In this document: positions 61,321 to 64,000 of the stretch, piece by piece
Layout of the letters: every line of letters starts with the position of its first letter
Numbering within the stretch: the stretch's first letter is position 1
NCBI RefSeq assembly: GCF_013285385.1
Contig: NZ_CP054212.1
Span: forward strand, 1,550,001-1,614,000
Direction: 5' to 3'
Source: Paramixta manurensis
GTDB taxonomy: Bacteria; Pseudomonadota; Gammaproteobacteria; Enterobacterales; Enterobacteriaceae
DNA: 64,000 nucleotides
Position numbers and translations under genes: made by a program
The notes under the pieces: model-generated
Seen by the model: only the letters and a program-made list of their open reading frames with translations
Told to the model about the DNA's origin: nothing
Database searches by the model: none

Positions 61321-62483
61321 GCGCCAGATGGCGGCGCTAACACTGTTTCAACCAAGTGTTGCCAGAGGGCAATGCCCGGACCGATGAGCGCATCATTAAA
61401 ATCATAAAAAGCGTTGTGTAACGGCGCTGACGGAGTGTCGCCATCGGCACCAAGCCACAAATAGGCACCCGGGCAAGCTTCCAACATACAGGCAAAATCT
61501 TCCGATGCCATGGAGGGATTCACTTCCCAGTGAACGTTTTTTTCTCCAACCAGGCGACGGGCCGTCTGCGCAACTTGCTGCGCCTGGTGCGGATGGTTTT
61601 GCGTCACCGGATAACCCGCATACCAGTGGATATTGCCCTCCACCGCAAAAGGGCGCGGCAGCGTGGCGACAAACTCCTCAATCAGCGCGCGTACCTTGCT
61701 GCGCACCTCAGGTTGCAGACAGCGCACTGTCCCACGTAGCGTGACGGTTTCCGGGATGACATTAATCGCTTCACCGCCGCTAATTTGCGTGACGCTCACA
61801 ACCGAAGAAGCCAGCGGCGAAAGGCGGCGCGCCGGGATGGTTTGTAGCGCAAGGATCAGCTCTGCCGCTGCAACAATCGGATCGGCGCCGCTTTCCGGCA
61901 TCGCGGCATGGCAGCTTTTACCGGTGAGGGTAATTTCAAACGAGTCGAGGGAGGCCATCATCGCGCCGCTATTGATAGCGACCTGCCCGAGCGGCAGCCC
62001 CGGCCAGTTATGTAGTGCGTAAATGGCATCCATCGGAAACCGCGTAAATAACCCCTGTTCGACCATTTTCCGCGCGCCGCCGAGGTTTTCTTCCGCGGGT
62101 TGAAAGACAAAGTGTACCGTACCGCTAAATCGCCGGGTTTCCGCCAGCCATTTCGCCGCCGCCAGCAGAATAGCGGTATGCCCATCATGCCCGCAGGCAT
62201 GCATCACGCCAGATTGCTGCGAGTGCCAGGCGGGTTGCCCCAACTCGGTAATTGGCAGTGCATCCATATCGGCGCGCAAGCCGATAACCGGGCCGGCGCC
62301 GTTTTCCAGCGTGCCTACTACGCCAGTTCCGGCAAGGCCGGTATGCACCTGAAGGCCAAAAGCGCGCAATTGGTCAGCGACAAACCGTGCCGTTTTTTGT
62401 TCCTGATACCCCAATTCCGGCTGCGCGTGCAGTTGGCGGCGCCAGCCGATAGCTTCTTCAGTCAGTGAAGCGGGAACGGTCAT
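61317..62483 (-). CDS. M20-family amidohydrolase (hippurate/IAA-conjugate hydrolase-like)
   Basis: A 388-residue metallo-amidohydrolase of the M20D group, which hydrolyses N-acyl amino acids such as hippurate, acetylated amino acids or auxin conjugates. The metal ligands are in MHACGHDGHTAILL and QPAEENLGGARKM; a dimerisation domain lies between. GLRADMDALPI is conserved. No signal peptide. The GGAG site is about 13 nt from ATG 62483. The substrate is not assignable; plant-associated relatives often act on auxin conjugates. Confidence 0.87.
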   Translation of the reverse strand: MTVPASLTEEAIGWRRQLHAQPELGYQEQKTARFVADQLRAFGLQVHTGLAGTGVVGTLENGAGPVIGLRADMDALPITELGQPAWHSQQSGVMHACGHDGHTAILLAAAKWLAETRRFSGTVHFVFQPAEENLGGARKMVEQGLFTRFPMDAIYALHNWPGLPLGQVAINSGAMMASLDSFEITLTGKSCHAAMPESGADPIVAAAELILALQTIPARRLSPLASSVVSVTQISGGEAINVIPETVTLRGTVRCLQPEVRSKVRALIEEFVATLPRPFAVEGNIHWYAGYPVTQNHPHQAQQVAQTARRLVGEKNVHWEVNPSMASEDFACMLEACPGAYLWLGADGDTPSAPLHNAFYDFNDALIGPGIALWQHLVETVLAPPSGA

Positions 62484-62699
62484 AAGCGGGCGTTTCTCCT
62501 TGTAAAGGGGGTGTTTCTACCGCGCAGCAACGCGGCAAGTCCAGCGTTTCACTGTAGTGGTAATCAGGGGGCGGCGTCTATCGCTGTTGGCGGAAAATCG
62601 ACGTTATTGTGCGGGGTAACAGTAATCAGCTAAACGGGACGTTGTCACTGGCCGGACATCTTTGAGTGTTACAGGGCCGATGACGTGAAAAGCTGACAT

Positions 62700-63602
62700 T
62701 CACCGTTGCAGCCAATCGGCGTAATATTGCGGCCATTTTACCGTCGGCGTACCCGGTTTACCCATTCCAAAGCCATGTCCACCGTGTGAATAACGGTACA
62801 TCTCAACTGCCACATGTTCACGCTGACAGGCGGTATCCATAATCAGAGTATTGTGCGGATCCGAAACCGGATCGTCTTCGGCCTGTACCAGAAAAAACGG
62901 CGGCGAGTGGGGCGTAACATAGTTCTGAACCGACCATTTGGCGTTTTCAGCGTCTGAAGCATGAGGGCCAACCAGCAGCTTATGCGTGGAAGTATGGGTG
63001 TAGGGCTTTTCCAGCGTAATAATGGGGTAAATCAACGCCGCGCGGTCAGCGTTAGCCGGTACTTCATCTAACGCATCCTGCGCCGGATAACTGTGGAAAT
63101 CGGGTCGGGTAGCCGCCAAACCTAACAAATGGCCACCGGCAGAAAAACCTAAAAGGCTGACCTGCTGTTCGCGCTGCCTGACGATTCTCAATGCGCGTTG
63201 GGCATCCTGCAATGACACTATGGCGCCATCGGCCCAGCCTTCGTCGGGAAGCCGGTAACTGAGAATATAGGCGGTGTAGCCGTGTGCAACCAACCACTCG
63301 GCGGCTGGCATAGCTTCGATACCGGTTTCAATTTTCTTATAACCGCCACCCGCTGCGATCAACACACCGTGCCCCTGTGGCAAACGCGGTGTCAGAACCG
63401 TCAGGCATGGCGTGGAAATATGATGTTGTGCGCCGGTTGGCGACACGATGAGGTTTCCCACGGGTCCGCCGCCACCGGGTGGAATGCCGTCCCATAATTT
63501 AATCATCGAGGGGCGGTCGAGGTAGGGTGAGGCAAAAACCCGGCCGGCCTTTGCGGCAATAATCGAGGCGGCAAAGCCGGTTAAAAATTGGCGTCGATGC
63601 AT
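62700..63602 (-). CDS. Tat-exported alpha/beta hydrolase (acetyl-esterase/BD-FAE type)
   Basis: A 300-residue serine hydrolase with a twin-arginine signal (MHRRQFLTGFAAS; cleavage near FAS/P). The oxyanion-type LIAAGGGYKKI, nucleophile elbow LGFSAGGHL, the aspartate in AEDDPVSDPHN and the histidine in HGGHGFG make a complete triad. Relatives deacetylate plant polysaccharides or xylan, which suggests but does not prove such a role. It is monocistronic, next to hut genes. Confidence 0.85.
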   Translation of the reverse strand: MHRRQFLTGFAASIIAAKAGRVFASPYLDRPSMIKLWDGIPPGGGGPVGNLIVSPTGAQHHISTPCLTVLTPRLPQGHGVLIAAGGGYKKIETGIEAMPAAEWLVAHGYTAYILSYRLPDEGWADGAIVSLQDAQRALRIVRQREQQVSLLGFSAGGHLLGLAATRPDFHSYPAQDALDEVPANADRAALIYPIITLEKPYTHTSTHKLLVGPHASDAENAKWSVQNYVTPHSPPFFLVQAEDDPVSDPHNTLIMDTACQREHVAVEMYRYSHGGHGFGMGKPGTPTVKWPQYYADWLQR

Positions 63603-63723
63603 GGTGGATCCTTATCACGTTATCACGCAGCGATTCCAGCAGAAAAGAAGGGAGACAGTATGAATATCAGGCTTTTTTTTGTGACAAAATACAGAGCGCC
63701 GCAACGCTGGCGTAGTTTATGGA

Positions 63724-63752
63724 CAAAAAAAGGCCTGAGTCACCTCAGGCCT
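63724..63752 (-). terminator. Rho-independent terminator of the hut genes
   Basis: Read on the minus strand, AAGGCCTGAG pairs with CTCAGGCCTT around a 3-nt loop, followed by a run of Ts, 22 nt after the hutU stop. Confidence 0.88.
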
Positions 63753-63774
63753 TGGTTACGCGCGATAATGGTGG

Positions 63775-64000
63775 TTATTTGATCATCGGCAAATTCAGTT
63801 CATGCTGAGTGGCGCAGGTTTTCGCAATCTCGTACCCGGCATCGGCATGGCGCATTACGCCAGTGGCTGGATCATTCCACAGCACGCGGCCCAGACGCGC
63901 ATCGGCTTCTTTGGTGCCATCACAGACGATCACCACCCCGGCATGTTGCGAGAAGCCCATACCGACGCCACCGCCGTGGTGCAGGCTCACCCACGTCGCG
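63775..64000 (-). CDS. hutU: Urocanate hydratase HutU (C-terminal end; runs off window)
   Basis: Final 74 residues of urocanase, which hydrates urocanate to imidazolone propionate in histidine catabolism. ATWVSLHHGGGVGMGFSQH and NDPATGVMRHADAGYE are invariant urocanase segments. The frame stays open past the end of the window, so the rest lies beyond 64000. The M20 and Tat hydrolase genes between ybiB and here are not part of the hut pathway as known. Confidence 0.93.
   Translation of the reverse strand, partial: ATWVSLHHGGGVGMGFSQHAGVVIVCDGTKEADARLGRVLWNDPATGVMRHADAGYEIAKTCATQHELNLPMIK

Noticed and set aside
63661..63782. 40-codon frame with a GGGAGA site
   Set aside because: Runs through the hut terminator stem and into the hutU 3' end; no conservation signal can be seen.
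1..64000. tRNA, rRNA, CRISPR, prophage or insertion sequence
   Set aside because: Read for tRNA-like cloverleaf ends, regular repeat-spacer arrays, transposases and integrases; none seen.

Overview
The window is about 64 kb of an Enterobacterales chromosome of roughly 55% GC. Nearly every housekeeping gene reads as a close homologue of its E. coli counterpart. The accessory genes (GH15 hydrolase, DUF3772 MscS channel, MpaB oxygenase, SUFU protein, idi, orphan VgrG) would suit Erwiniaceae (Pantoea, Erwinia or Mixta-like). The genus cannot be settled from the sequence alone. No tRNA, rRNA, CRISPR array, insertion sequence, integrase or phage gene was found.

Layout. Positions 1-26800 follow the E. 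coli 17-minute order. They hold molybdate import (modBC), ybhA, pgl, a ybhB/DJ-1/oxidoreductase group, the biotin genes (bioA divergent from bioBFCD across a BirA operator), an orphan ABC ATPase, uvrB with LexA and DnaA sites, ybhK, moaABCDE behind a ModE-type box and a Moco riboswitch, then yaiW, ybhL, ybhN-clsB-ybhP, ybhQ, rhlE and dusC. Positions 25845-57215 contain, in order, the genes of the E. coli 48-minute cluster (dusC, yohD, yohC, pbpG, dld, bglX, osmF-yehYXW, yohO, mlrA). Accessory genes sit between them: ldtB, GH15, a broken RNase A-like toxin with its immunity gene, fetAB, a GNAT, a large MscS channel, a vgrG module, mpaB, a SUFU gene, a chemoreceptor, idi and an MFS transporter. 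At 58164 the 17-minute order resumes with dinG and ybiB. An M20 amidohydrolase, a Tat-exported hydrolase and the 3' end of hutU follow.

Functional themes. Molybdenum uptake and molybdopterin synthesis sit close together, with two layers of molybdenum sensing at moaA. Two SOS genes (uvrB, dinG) carry good LexA boxes. Envelope functions recur: LdtB, PbpG, ClsB, YbhN, MscS, YohD and YaiW. The most unusual material is the AT-rich toxin/immunity remnant (30325-31472), the AT-rich tip of the orphan vgrG with its small membrane-protein partner (40794-41640), the orphan UrtE-like ATPase with an eroded signature motif, and two regular short-repeat arrays that look like operators (52387-52422 and 57229-57296).
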